Positions 1 through 7,814 of a stretch of 64,000 nt of DNA are shown here, piece after piece (the stretch's first letter is position 1; each line of letters begins with the position of its first letter). The translations under genes were made by a program, and so were the position numbers. Source of the DNA: Paenalicyclobacillus macrosporangiidus (lineage in GTDB: Bacteria; Bacillota; Bacilli; Alicyclobacillales; Alicyclobacillaceae); the NCBI RefSeq assembly GCF_900116805.1, contig NZ_FPBV01000005.1:124001-188000 (forward strand), written 5' to 3'. A model generated the notes under the pieces. It did no database searches, was not told the origin of the DNA, and saw only the letters and a program-made list of their open reading frames with translations.

Positions 1-1
1 G

Positions 2-301
2 CTGTCCGATACCACCAAGGCGCGGTTGGCCGAGCTGAAGCATCCGGTGGATCTGAAGGTGTTCGTCACCCCCACTTGCCCATATTGCCCGGCGGCTGTC
101 CGCCTGGCGCACCAGTTCGCGTTGGAGTCGCCGCTGGTGACGGCCAGTATGGTGGAGGCGACGGAATTTCCAGAGTGGGCGAACCGGTTCAACGTGTACG
201 GGGTGCCGAAGACGGTGATCAACGACTCCGAGGCGTGGTCGCTCGAGGGCGCGGCGCCGGAGGCGATGCTGCTCGAGCAGGTGATGCAGACCCAGGCCTG
301 A
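2..301 (+). CDS. Thioredoxin-fold protein, C-terminal part (protein disulfide oxidoreductase-like), 5' end missing
   Basis: The frame is open from the first bases of the window, so the start lies upstream and only about the last 99 residues are visible. They form a glutaredoxin/thioredoxin domain with a CPYC redox motif at about bases 77-88 and a cis-proline region (YGVPKTVIND) about 45 residues later. This looks like the second domain of the two-domain protein disulfide oxidoreductases of thermophiles, which keep cytoplasmic disulfides in balance. That a first domain exists upstream is inferred. The family call is fairly sure; the substrate is unknown. Confidence 0.75.
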   Translation: MSDTTKARLAELKHPVDLKVFVTPTCPYCPAAVRLAHQFALESPLVTASMVEATEFPEWANRFNVYGVPKTVINDSEAWSLEGAAPEAMLLEQVMQTQA

Positions 302-429
302 GGACCCTGGCGGAGGATGCGCGGCGGCGGGTGTGACGCGGCACCCGCTGCCGCGCCGCTGTCCCGCCTCTGTCATGCCGATCCGCGCGACACCACGCCG
401 GGCGCTGGACACCGAAGGGAGGGGTGCGG

Positions 430-807
430 ATGCCCCGCAGCAAAGAGGAAGCCTTTAACGAAATTGTGCGGCGCGTGCGGAAAGAGTGTTTCGGGAAAGG
501 GCCGGAGCGGATTCAGACCTATTTCATCCACAACATGGCGATCTCGCTGCTCTACGGCAACCTCACGCCGACGGAGAAATTCATCAGCCAGACGCCGGAG
601 GGGGCCGAGATGGTCCGCGCTGCCCGGACCAAGATGATCCAGCAGCGGTACGCCCAGATGGTGCCCGAGGGAATGGAGGAACTGGTGGGATCACGGCTTC
701 TGTATCTGTTTTCCGACTTCAAGGTGGAGGCGGACATGGGGGTGTCCGTCTTCATCTTCGAGCAACCCATCCAAACGGACCATTCACATCCTCCATCTGA
801 GCGGTAG
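430..807 (+). CDS. MpsC-family (DUF2294) protein, YrhF-like
   Basis: A 125-residue soluble protein that I recognise as DUF2294, now called the MpsC family (Na+-translocating membrane-potential system). The motifs seen are a conserved KGPERIQTYFIHNMAISLLYGNLTPTEK stretch near the N-terminus, broken by no gap, and FSDFKVEADMGVSVFIFE near the end. The ATG at 430 is chosen because the AAGGGAGG at 414-421 is correctly spaced from it; an in-frame GTG at 424 is too close. It lies upstream of a formate channel and formate dehydrogenase, as yrhF does in Bacillus subtilis, so a role tied to formate metabolism is inferred. The biochemical role is not known. Confidence 0.8.
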   Translation: MPRSKEEAFNEIVRRVRKECFGKGPERIQTYFIHNMAISLLYGNLTPTEKFISQTPEGAEMVRAARTKMIQQRYAQMVPEGMEELVGSRLLYLFSDFKVEADMGVSVFIFEQPIQTDHSHPPSER

Positions 808-813
808 GCGGGC

Positions 814-843
814 TTCACAAAACTGGTCCAATCGGACTATAAT
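814..843 (+). promoter_or_regulatory. Candidate sigma-A promoter of the formate operon
   Basis: TTCACA at 814-819 and TATAAT at 838-843 are separated by 18 bases, a 5/6 and 6/6 match to the vegetative consensus. It sits just after the MpsC-family gene and about 205 bases before focA. Transcripts from it would run through the terminator-like hairpin at 949-998. Confidence 0.55.
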
Positions 844-948
844 GATGGCGTTGTCTGTGGTGGACGCATGGTCGGGTTCCGTGCATCCGCTACGTTCGAT
901 GCCATTTTCGCTGACTGGCCCGCCTGTAGGGTGCTGCAGGCGCGCAGA

Positions 949-998
949 GCGGCGCAGGGGAAGACGTGTGTCTTCCCGCTGTGCCGCTTTTGTTTTTT
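949..998 (+). terminator. Strong intrinsic terminator hairpin in the focA leader (possible attenuator)
   Basis: The left arm at 949-965 (GCGGCGCAGGGGAAGAC) pairs with the right arm at 970-987 through 17 base pairs with one G-T wobble and one bulged G at 978; the loop is GTGT. It is followed at once by an eleven-base T-rich tract (988-998). It is the best intrinsic terminator in the window. It either ends the MpsC-family transcript or, if the promoter at 814-843 is real, attenuates the operon downstream. Confidence 0.75.
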
Positions 999-1047
999 CA
1001 CGTGAACAGGCCAGCAGCTCTCCAGAGAAAAAGGGAGGGAGAAGAGG

Positions 1048-1866
1048 ATGAGCAATTTCTTGAAGCCTGCCGAAATCGCGGCTGCGGCGGTCCAGGCGGG
1101 CGAGGAGAAAGCCCGCGCCGCGGCGGGCAAGTTGTTGGTACTGGGTTTCTTGGCAGGGGCGTTCATCGCGTTGGGGGCTCTGTTTGACATCCGGGTCACC
1201 GCCGCGATGCCGGAGAGCGCCGGCACGTTGAAAGCGCTTGTCGGCGGCGCCGTGTTTCCAATCGGCCTCATGTTCGTCGTCATCGCGGGCGGAGAACTGC
1301 TCACCGGCAACATGATGACGCTGCCCATCGCGGTGCATGCCAAACGCGCCACACTGGGCGGGCTCGCGCGCAACTGGTTCTGGGTGACCATCGGCAACCT
1401 GGTGGGGTCCCTGTTTGTCGCGTGGGTGTTCGGCGTGGGCGCCAGGATGCTCACCACGGCGCCGTACGACAAAGCCGCCGCCGCCATCGCGGTGTCCAAG
1501 GCGACCCTGCCGTTTGTGCCGACGGTGCTGTCGGCCATCGGGTGCAACTGGCTGGTGTGCCTCGCGGTGTGGATGGCCATGGGCGCCAAAGACATCGTGA
1601 GCAAGATCTTCGCCATCTGGTTCCCCATCATGGGCTTTGTTTCCATCGGCTTCCAGCACGTCGTCGCCAACATGTTCTTCCTGCCGGCCGGTCACTTCGC
1701 CGGGGCGCCCATCACCTGGGGGCAGATTGTCGTCGAGTGGATCGGCGCGTTCATCGGCAACGCTATCGGCGGTTGGCTGTTCGTGGCGAGCGCCTACTGG
1801 TACGCGTATCTGCGCGGCGAGGCGCCCGCGCGTGAAGCTGCTCAGGGGACGCCTGCACGAATCTGA
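1048..1866 (+). CDS. focA: Formate/nitrite transporter family channel (FocA/NirC, YrhG-like)
   Basis: A 272-residue membrane protein with six hydrophobic segments typical of the pentameric formate/nitrite channel family. Recognisable parts are GGAVFPIGLMFVVIAGGELLTGNMM after the second helix (read as shorter blocks GELLTGN) and the internally repeated NWLVCLAVWMA segment. It should move formate or a similar small anion across the cell membrane. The ATG at 1048 follows GGGAGGGAGAAGAG. It is directly followed by the formate dehydrogenase gene, 16 bases downstream, so it probably supplies or exports that enzyme's substrate. Nitrite is possible on family grounds, but the neighbours favour formate. 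Confidence 0.9.
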   Translation: MSNFLKPAEIAAAAVQAGEEKARAAAGKLLVLGFLAGAFIALGALFDIRVTAAMPESAGTLKALVGGAVFPIGLMFVVIAGGELLTGNMMTLPIAVHAKRATLGGLARNWFWVTIGNLVGSLFVAWVFGVGARMLTTAPYDKAAAAIAVSKATLPFVPTVLSAIGCNWLVCLAVWMAMGAKDIVSKIFAIWFPIMGFVSIGFQHVVANMFFLPAGHFAGAPITWGQIVVEWIGAFIGNAIGGWLFVASAYWYAYLRGEAPAREAAQGTPARI

Positions 1867-1882
1867 AGGGGGACATGGACTC

Positions 1883-4879
1883 ATGGAACTGGACCTTCAG
1901 CCCAGTCTGGCAGACACCGGGACGCAGGAGATCACCGTGTACATCGACGGGGAACCTGTGCGGGTCTCCGGAGGAACCCGATTGATAGACGCCATTGCCC
2001 TGCGGGATGAAAAATTCCCGCACATCTGCTATCACCCGGCCCTCGGGCCGATTGAGACATGCGACACGTGCATCGCGGAGGTGGACGGGGAGCTGGTGCG
2101 CGCCTGCAGCACCCCCGTGCGGGACGGCATGAAGGTGCGCACCAAGTCCGTCGCGGCCCGCTGGGCGCGCAAGGAGGCGATGGATCGCATCCTGCGCAAC
2201 CACGAGCTGTACTGCACCGTGTGCGACAACAACAACGGCAACTGCGTCGTCCACAACACGGCGATGGCCATGGAGATTGACCACCAGGCCTATCCGTTTG
2301 AGCCGAAGCCCTACGAGGTCGACGCGTCCAACCCGTTCTACCGGTACGATCCGAATCAATGCATCCTCTGCGGCCGCTGCGTGGAGGCCTGCCAGAACCT
2401 GCAGGTCAGCGAGGTGCTCTCCATCGACTGGTCGCGCGAGCGGCCGCGCGTCATCTGGGACAACGATGTGCCCATCAACGAGTCTTCGTGCGTCTCCTGC
2501 GGCCACTGCGTCACCGTGTGTCCGTGCAACGCCCTGATGGAGAAATCGATGCTCGGCGAGGCAGGGTTCCTCACCGGGATCGAGAAGGACACCCTGCGCG
2601 GCATGATTGAGATCACCAAGCAGGTGGAGCCGGGGTACCGGCAGATCTTCGCCATCTCGGAGGCGGAAGCCACGCTGCGCGAGGCGCGCATCCAGAAGAC
2701 GAAGACCGTCTGCACCTACTGCGGCGTCGGGTGCAGCTTTGACATCTGGACCAAGGGCCGCAAGATCCTCAAGGTCGAACCGCAGATGGAGGCCCCGGTC
2801 AACCAGATCTCCACCTGCGTCAAGGGCAAGTTCGGCTGGGATTGGGTGAACAACCCGGAACGCATCCTGCAGCCGATGATCCGGCGCGGGGACGCCTTCG
2901 AGCCGGTGACCTGGGACGAGGCGCTGGATACCATCGCCCGGCGCCTGAACGAGATCCGGCAGCAGTACGGAGACGACAGCATCGCGCTCATCTCCTCGTC
3001 CAAGACCACCAACGAGGAAAACTACCTGATGCAGAAACTGGCCCGTGCCGTGCTGCACACCAACAACATCGACAACTGCTCCCGCTACTGTCAGGCTCCG
3101 GCCACCGAGGCCATGCGGCGCACCATGGGCTACGGCGGGGACTCCGGTTCCATCACCGACATCGCCAAGGCGGAGTTGGTGATCATCGTCGGCGCCAACA
3201 CGGCCGAGTCCCACCCGGTGCTCTCCACGCGCATCCGGCGGGCGCACAAGAAGTTCGGGCAGAAGCTCATCGTCGCCGACCTGCGCAAGAACGATTTGGC
3301 ACAACGGGCGGATGTGCACCTGCATCCGCGCCCCGGCACCGACCTCATCTGGCTGTCGGCGGTCACCAAGCACCTCATCGACACCGGCCGGTATGACAAG
3401 GCGTTCGTGGCGCAGCGGGTGAACGGATTCGACGAGTATGTGAAATCCCTGGCACCGTTCACGCTGGAATACGCGGAGAAGATGACCGGCATCCCGCGGG
3501 AGCAGTTGGAACGGACGGCCGATATGATTGCGGCCGCCGGTTCGGTGGCCATCTGCTGGGCGATGGGCGTCACGCAGCACAAGGGCGGCACCGACACCAG
3601 CACCGCCATCTGCAACCTGCTCCTGGTCACGGGCAACATCGGCCGTCCGGGCACCGGGGCGTACCCGCTGCGCGGCCACAATAACGTCCAGGGCGCGGGC
3701 GACTTCGGCTGCGCGCCGGCGATGCTCCCGGGTTATGAGCGCGTGGACGATCCACAGGTGCGTGCCAAGTGGGAGCGCGCCTGGGGCGTGTCGCTGCCGG
3801 TGAATCCGGGGCTCGACAATCACCAGATGGTGGACGCCATTCACGAGGGCAAGGTCCGCGCGATGTACTTGGTCGGCGAGGACATGGCCATCGTCGACTC
3901 CAACGCCAACTACGTGCAGGCGGCGTTTGAGAAGCTCGACTTCTTCGTCGTGCAGGACGTGTTCTTCTCCAAGACGGCGCAGTTCGCCGACGTCATCCTG
4001 CCCGCCGCGCCCAGCCTGGAGAAGGAGGGCACGTTCACGAACACGGAGCGGCGCATCCAGCGCCTGTACCGGGTGCTCGATCCGCTCGGCGAATCGAAGC
4101 CCGACTGGGAGATCATCCAGCTCGTGGCCAACCGGCTCGGCGCGAACTGGAACTACACCTCTCCGAAGGAGATCTTCGAGGAGGCCTGTGGCATCACCGA
4201 GTTGATGAAAGGTGCCACCTATGAACGGTTGGAGGGCTACCGCAGCCTGCAGTGGCCGGTGCTCCCCGATGGCACGGACTCGCCGCTGCTGTACACCGAC
4301 GGGTTCCCGCTGCCCGGGGGCAAGGCCCGTTTGGTGCCCGTGACGTGGACGCCGCCGGTGACCACGCCCGAGGAGTTCGATCTGCACCTGAACAACGGGC
4401 GCCTGCTCGAGCACTTCCACGAGGGCAACCTGACCTACCGCGTGCCCGGCATCCGGCAGAAGGTCCCGAGCACGTTCGTCGAAGTGTCGCCGGAGCTGGC
4501 GCGGGAGCGCGGCATTGAGGACGGCATGCTGGTGCGGTTGGTCTCGCCTTACGGGGCGGTGAAGATGCGCGCGGTGGTGACGGACCGCGTCTCAGGCAAG
4601 GAGCTGTACGTCCCGATGAACTCGCCCAAGGACGAGGAGGCGGTGAACCTCCTGACCAGCAGCGAGGCGGATACCGCCACGCACACGCCGGCATACAAGG
4701 AGATGAACGTCCGCCTCGAGGTGCTCGATTTCAAAGCCCGGCCGGCCATCGTCAAGGGCAATCCGCGGCTCGGGCGCCCGAATCCCCAGCCCGGCGTCCA
4801 GGTGGAGAAAAAGTGGGCCCGGGCCGACTACCGGCCGCTGACCGGCAAGGTCCCCGTCGGCACAGGCCAAGAGAGGTGA
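1883..4879 (+). CDS. fdhF: Formate dehydrogenase, molybdopterin-dependent catalytic subunit (Cys type)
   Basis: A 998-residue soluble molybdo- or tungsto-enzyme oxidising formate to CO2. In order it has an N-terminal [2Fe-2S] ferredoxin domain (C49, C60, C63, C75), a His-Cys3 cluster (H107, C111, C114, C121), two [4Fe-4S] clusters (C160, C163, C166, C170 and C203, C206, C209, C213), the [4Fe-4S] of the molybdopterin domain (C277, C280, C284, C312), the bis-MGD domain and a C-terminal dinucleotide-binding domain from about residue 830. The active-site residue is Cys403 in SRYCQAPA where some enzymes have selenocysteine. The ATG at 1883 is chosen because AGGGGG lies 10 bases upstream; the open frame extends further back into focA. 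The layout equals Bacillus YrhE. The electron acceptor is not encoded nearby. Confidence 0.93.
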   Translation: MELDLQPSLADTGTQEITVYIDGEPVRVSGGTRLIDAIALRDEKFPHICYHPALGPIETCDTCIAEVDGELVRACSTPVRDGMKVRTKSVAARWARKEAMDRILRNHELYCTVCDNNNGNCVVHNTAMAMEIDHQAYPFEPKPYEVDASNPFYRYDPNQCILCGRCVEACQNLQVSEVLSIDWSRERPRVIWDNDVPINESSCVSCGHCVTVCPCNALMEKSMLGEAGFLTGIEKDTLRGMIEITKQVEPGYRQIFAISEAEATLREARIQKTKTVCTYCGVGCSFDIWTKGRKILKVEPQMEAPVNQISTCVKGKFGWDWVNNPERILQPMIRRGDAFEPVTWDEALDTIARRLNEIRQQYGDDSIALISSSKTTNEENYLMQKLARAVLHTNNIDNCSRYCQAPATEAMRRTMGYGGDSGSITDIAKAELVIIVGANTAESHPVLSTRIRRAHKKFGQKLIVADLRKNDLAQRADVHLHPRPGTDLIWLSAVTKHLIDTGRYDKAFVAQRVNGFDEYVKSLAPFTLEYAEKMTGIPREQLERTADMIAAAGSVAICWAMGVTQHKGGTDTSTAICNLLLVTGNIGRPGTGAYPLRGHNNVQGAGDFGCAPAMLPGYERVDDPQVRAKWERAWGVSLPVNPGLDNHQMVDAIHEGKVRAMYLVGEDMAIVDSNANYVQAAFEKLDFFVVQDVFFSKTAQFADVILPAAPSLEKEGTFTNTERRIQRLYRVLDPLGESKPDWEIIQLVANRLGANWNYTSPKEIFEEACGITELMKGATYERLEGYRSLQWPVLPDGTDSPLLYTDGFPLPGGKARLVPVTWTPPVTTPEEFDLHLNNGRLLEHFHEGNLTYRVPGIRQKVPSTFVEVSPELARERGIEDGMLVRLVSPYGAVKMRAVVTDRVSGKELYVPMNSPKDEEAVNLLTSSEADTATHTPAYKEMNVRLEVLDFKARPAIVKGNPRLGRPNPQPGVQVEKKWARADYRPLTGKVPVGTGQER

Positions 4880-4884
4880 GCTGA

Positions 4885-5379
4885 ATGGCGAAACCGATTC
4901 CGGTGCTGCATGTTCCCGCACCCTCCCGGGAGGACACAGAGAAGGCGGCGCTCGACGCCTTGCGCGACAGTGTGGCGCAGGACGCCGAGGCCTTGCAGCA
5001 GGCCCTGCGCGTCGTCCGCGGCCTGCACGAGCGCGGACTGCTCGAGCTCACCGCCGCGGCCCTCGAAAAGGGCGACGACCTGCTCCGCCTCGTGGTGGAG
5101 CAGGTCAACCAGCCCGGGGCGCTCCGCCTGCTGCGCAACGCCATCACCCTGTTGCAGCAGGCGGGCGCGTGGGACCTGGAAAAATGGGGGCCGATCCTGG
5201 AAGGTGCCGCCGCAGGCATCCAGGAAGCTCAGGCCCACCCGCCCAAGCGGCCGCTGGGGGTGTTCGGACTCCTGCATCTGTTGTCCGATCCGGACGTCAG
5301 CCGAGCCCTGCACACCCTCTTCGGCGCGCTGAAGGGGATGGGCCGCGTGTTGGGCCAATCCGCTGGCGAAGAGGGATGA
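4885..5379 (+). CDS. DUF1641 protein, YrhD-like
   Basis: A 164-residue, mainly helical, cytoplasmic protein of the DUF1641 family. It contains long Leu/Ala/Glu-rich helices and the family-like block PLGVFGLLHLLSDPDVSRALH near the end (positions about 117-138). The ATG follows AGAGAGGTGAG, only five bases after the formate dehydrogenase stop, so translation is probably coupled. In Bacillus subtilis the homologous yrhD also sits beside the formate dehydrogenase gene yrhE. A role as an accessory or small partner subunit is inferred from that conserved pairing; no catalytic residues are recognisable. Confidence 0.85.
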   Translation: MAKPIPVLHVPAPSREDTEKAALDALRDSVAQDAEALQQALRVVRGLHERGLLELTAAALEKGDDLLRLVVEQVNQPGALRLLRNAITLLQQAGAWDLEKWGPILEGAAAGIQEAQAHPPKRPLGVFGLLHLLSDPDVSRALHTLFGALKGMGRVLGQSAGEEG

Positions 5380-5382
5380 GAC

Positions 5383-6276
5383 ATGGCCACACCGGCAGGA
5401 TCCTGTGAAGCGTCGGATTGGCTGCCTGTCCGCCAGGACCGTACTCTGTGGGCCTTCCGCGACGGGCAGTTCCAGCAGACGGACGATGTCGTCGCGGCGG
5501 AATACGCCCTGACCATCTGGGTCAACGACCAAGAGATGGCCACGGTGGTCTGTACGCCGGAGCACCTGGAGGACCTGGTGGTGGGCTTCCTGGCCTCCGA
5601 AGGCGTGATCCGCCGCCTGGACCAGTTGTTGGATCTGCAGATTGCCCGGCAACGGGGGACGGCGCGCGTGCGCACGGCCACGTCCGTCACGTTCAACCAG
5701 GCGTTTTACAACAAGCGGTACATCGGCTCGTGCTGCGGAAAGGGCCGGCAGATGTTCTACTACTACAACGACGCGCAGCTGGCCAAGCGCGTCGACGACC
5801 CGGTCCGCATCCGGCCGGACCAGGTGCTGGCCCGAATGCAGGAGATGGAGGCCCAGGCCGACCTGTGGCGGGAGACGGGCGGCGTGCACATGGCGAGCCT
5901 GTGCACCCCGGACGGGCTCGTCCTGTCGCGTGCCGACATCGGGCGGCACAACGCACTCGACAAGCTGTACGGGCATGCCCTTCGCCACGGGATGGACGTG
6001 GCCGGCCACGTGATCACGTTCAGCGGGCGGCTCTCTTCGGAGGTGCTGCTCAAGGTCGCGAAGATTGGCGTCGGGGTGGTGATTGCCAAATCGGCCCCCA
6101 CGGCGCTCGCCCTCGACATCGCGCAGGAGACGGGGGTGACGGCCATCGGCTTTGTCCGGCACGGGGGCTTCCACGTCTACACCCACCCTTGGCGCGTGGT
6201 CGGTGCCGGCCCCGGCGCGCCGGCCGACGCCTGTGGCCCCGCTCGTCCCGCCCATGACCTGCCGCTTCCGAGATGA
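5383..6276 (+). CDS. fdhD: Formate dehydrogenase accessory sulfurtransferase FdhD
   Basis: A 297-residue protein of the FdhD family, which passes sulfur from a cysteine desulfurase to the molybdenum cofactor of formate dehydrogenase. The characteristic cysteine loop is present as SCCGKGR with C117 and C118, near the place of the CxxC of the Escherichia coli protein. Later conserved blocks are TGGVHMASL, DIGRHNALDK and FSGRLSSEVLLKVAKIG. It begins four bases after the DUF1641 stop and closes the formate operon. The last 25 or so residues are Pro/Ala-rich and not part of the usual fold. Confidence 0.93.
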   Translation: MATPAGSCEASDWLPVRQDRTLWAFRDGQFQQTDDVVAAEYALTIWVNDQEMATVVCTPEHLEDLVVGFLASEGVIRRLDQLLDLQIARQRGTARVRTATSVTFNQAFYNKRYIGSCCGKGRQMFYYYNDAQLAKRVDDPVRIRPDQVLARMQEMEAQADLWRETGGVHMASLCTPDGLVLSRADIGRHNALDKLYGHALRHGMDVAGHVITFSGRLSSEVLLKVAKIGVGVVIAKSAPTALALDIAQETGVTAIGFVRHGGFHVYTHPWRVVGAGPGAPADACGPARPAHDLPLPR

Positions 6277-6344
6277 CGATCCCGCCGCGCCCGCCGCGTG
6301 CCCGCCCCCGGCACGACGCCACAACGGCGGCGCCGGCGATGGCC

Positions 6345-7808
6345 TTACGTATGCGGGCGGGCGGCGCGGCGGCGGGCATGCCCGGCGGTGATGGGGAGAA
6401 ACAGGTACAGCACGCCCATGATGAGGATGACGGCGGCGCTGGCCAAAAACGGCGCGTTGGGGCTGAAGACGTCCCACATCAGCCCGCCGACGTAGGGCCC
6501 GGCCGCGGAGCCGAGCCCCTCCACCGTCATGAAGACGCCCCAGAGGGCGCCTTTTTTGTCGGGATCGATGCTGTGGTCGAGGACCGCGTTCCAGGCCGGG
6601 AGGATGAACGCGTAACAGCCGCCGAGCAGGGCCACCGTCACGTAGGTGAGGGGCAGCGTGTGAAACCAGGGGTACACCGCGAGCAGCCCCCCGGCGATGA
6701 GAAATCCGCCGACGAGAAACGGCCTCGGCCCGGTTCGGTCCACCAGGCGCCCGGCCGGGATCAGCAGGGCGACCGTCAGGGCGCCCCCGGCGACCAGGAT
6801 GGTGCTGTAGCGCGCGCCGCTGATGCCGAGGACCATGCGGGCGTACACGGACAGGATGGGGATCAGGGACGCCACCGCGAAGGTCTGCACGAACATGCCC
6901 GGGAACAAGAATGCCACCTCGCGCACGTTGCGCCAAAGGGATCGCCAATACCTTCGATCCGCCGGCGTCCGCCACCCGCCGGGCCGCGCGGCGGCGGAAG
7001 AACCGGCCGAAGCGTCGGCGGAAGCGTCTGACGCGGTCAAAGCGGAGGAACCGACTGAAGCGGTCAAACCGGCTGGAGCGGCTGCGCTGGAAGCGGCGGA
7101 ACCGGCTGGGCCTCGGCCGGGCCGGACCGGCGCCGCTTGGCCTTCGTTCGCGAAGTTCCCCCCGGGCCAGCGGACGAGCGCCCAGGCGAGCACGAGGCCC
7201 AGGGCCACCACGCCGGCCAGCACGAAGAATGCCAGCGCGTCCCTGCGGCCGGTCAGGAAGTTGATGATCACCGGCCCCAACCCCGTGCCCCCCAGCCAGA
7301 ACATGTACATGTAGCTCATGAAAGCGGCGCGTTTGTGCTCGGGGGTGGCGCGCCCGATGGCGGAGACCACCGAGGGCCACATGGGCGTGGCGCCCATGCC
7401 GTAGGCGGCCATGGAGAGGATCAGGCCGCCCACCGTGTGCACCTGGGACATCGCCACCAGCGATCCCAGGGCGATGGCGAACCCGGCCAGGATGGCGGGG
7501 CGCTCTCCGACGTGATCGACCAACCATCCCGCCGGCGCGCGCAGGGCGTTGTCCACCAGGTAGTGCACCGACAGCGCCAGGGCGGTCCATTCCACCGCGA
7601 AGCCGAGGACCGTTCGCCCCCAGGTCGGCAGCAGGGAGAAGGTCAGCGCGCCCCGAACGAACTCCGACAAGGACAGGGAGACGAACACGCCCAACAGAAA
7701 AGGCTGAAACAGCTCTGGTTCCAGCCATCCTTTGAGGCGGTCGACCGCCCGTTGTGTCCACGTGGCCACCCAATCCCTCCCGCGGGCGATGCGCCCGGGG
7801 AGGGGCAT
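6345..7808 (-). CDS. MFS transporter, LtaA-like by context, with an Ala/Ser-rich central linker
   Basis: A 487-residue major facilitator with about twelve membrane helices in two halves. Motif-A-like segments follow helix 2 in each half (GWLVDHVGERPA and GRLVDRTGPRP). The halves are joined by an unusually long linker (about residues 215-280) rich in Ala, Ser and Gly, encoded by degenerate 12-15-base repeats around 6970-7130. It lies seven bases downstream of a UgtP-type glucosyltransferase. In Staphylococcus aureus the same pair is ypfP-ltaA, where LtaA flips the glycolipid anchor of lipoteichoic acid. That function is inferred here from order only; a drug or sugar exporter is the alternative. 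Confidence 0.8.
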   Translation of the reverse strand: MPLPGRIARGRDWVATWTQRAVDRLKGWLEPELFQPFLLGVFVSLSLSEFVRGALTFSLLPTWGRTVLGFAVEWTALALSVHYLVDNALRAPAGWLVDHVGERPAILAGFAIALGSLVAMSQVHTVGGLILSMAAYGMGATPMWPSVVSAIGRATPEHKRAAFMSYMYMFWLGGTGLGPVIINFLTGRRDALAFFVLAGVVALGLVLAWALVRWPGGNFANEGQAAPVRPGRGPAGSAASSAAAPAGLTASVGSSALTASDASADASAGSSAAARPGGWRTPADRRYWRSLWRNVREVAFLFPGMFVQTFAVASLIPILSVYARMVLGISGARYSTILVAGGALTVALLIPAGRLVDRTGPRPFLVGGFLIAGGLLAVYPWFHTLPLTYVTVALLGGCYAFILPAWNAVLDHSIDPDKKGALWGVFMTVEGLGSAAGPYVGGLMWDVFSPNAPFLASAAVILIMGVLYLFLPITAGHARRRAARPHT

Positions 7809-7814
7809 CGCCTG

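Noticed and set aside
844-948. A known molybdenum cofactor or other described riboswitch in the focA leader
   Set aside because: I could not recognise the consensus pairings by eye, so only an unnamed attenuator candidate is reported.
1763-4420. Very long minus-strand open frame opposite fdhF (885 codons)
   Set aside because: It mirrors the fdhF codon pattern; GC-rich third positions remove stops on the other strand. The product is Arg/His/Gly/Val-rich with no domain.
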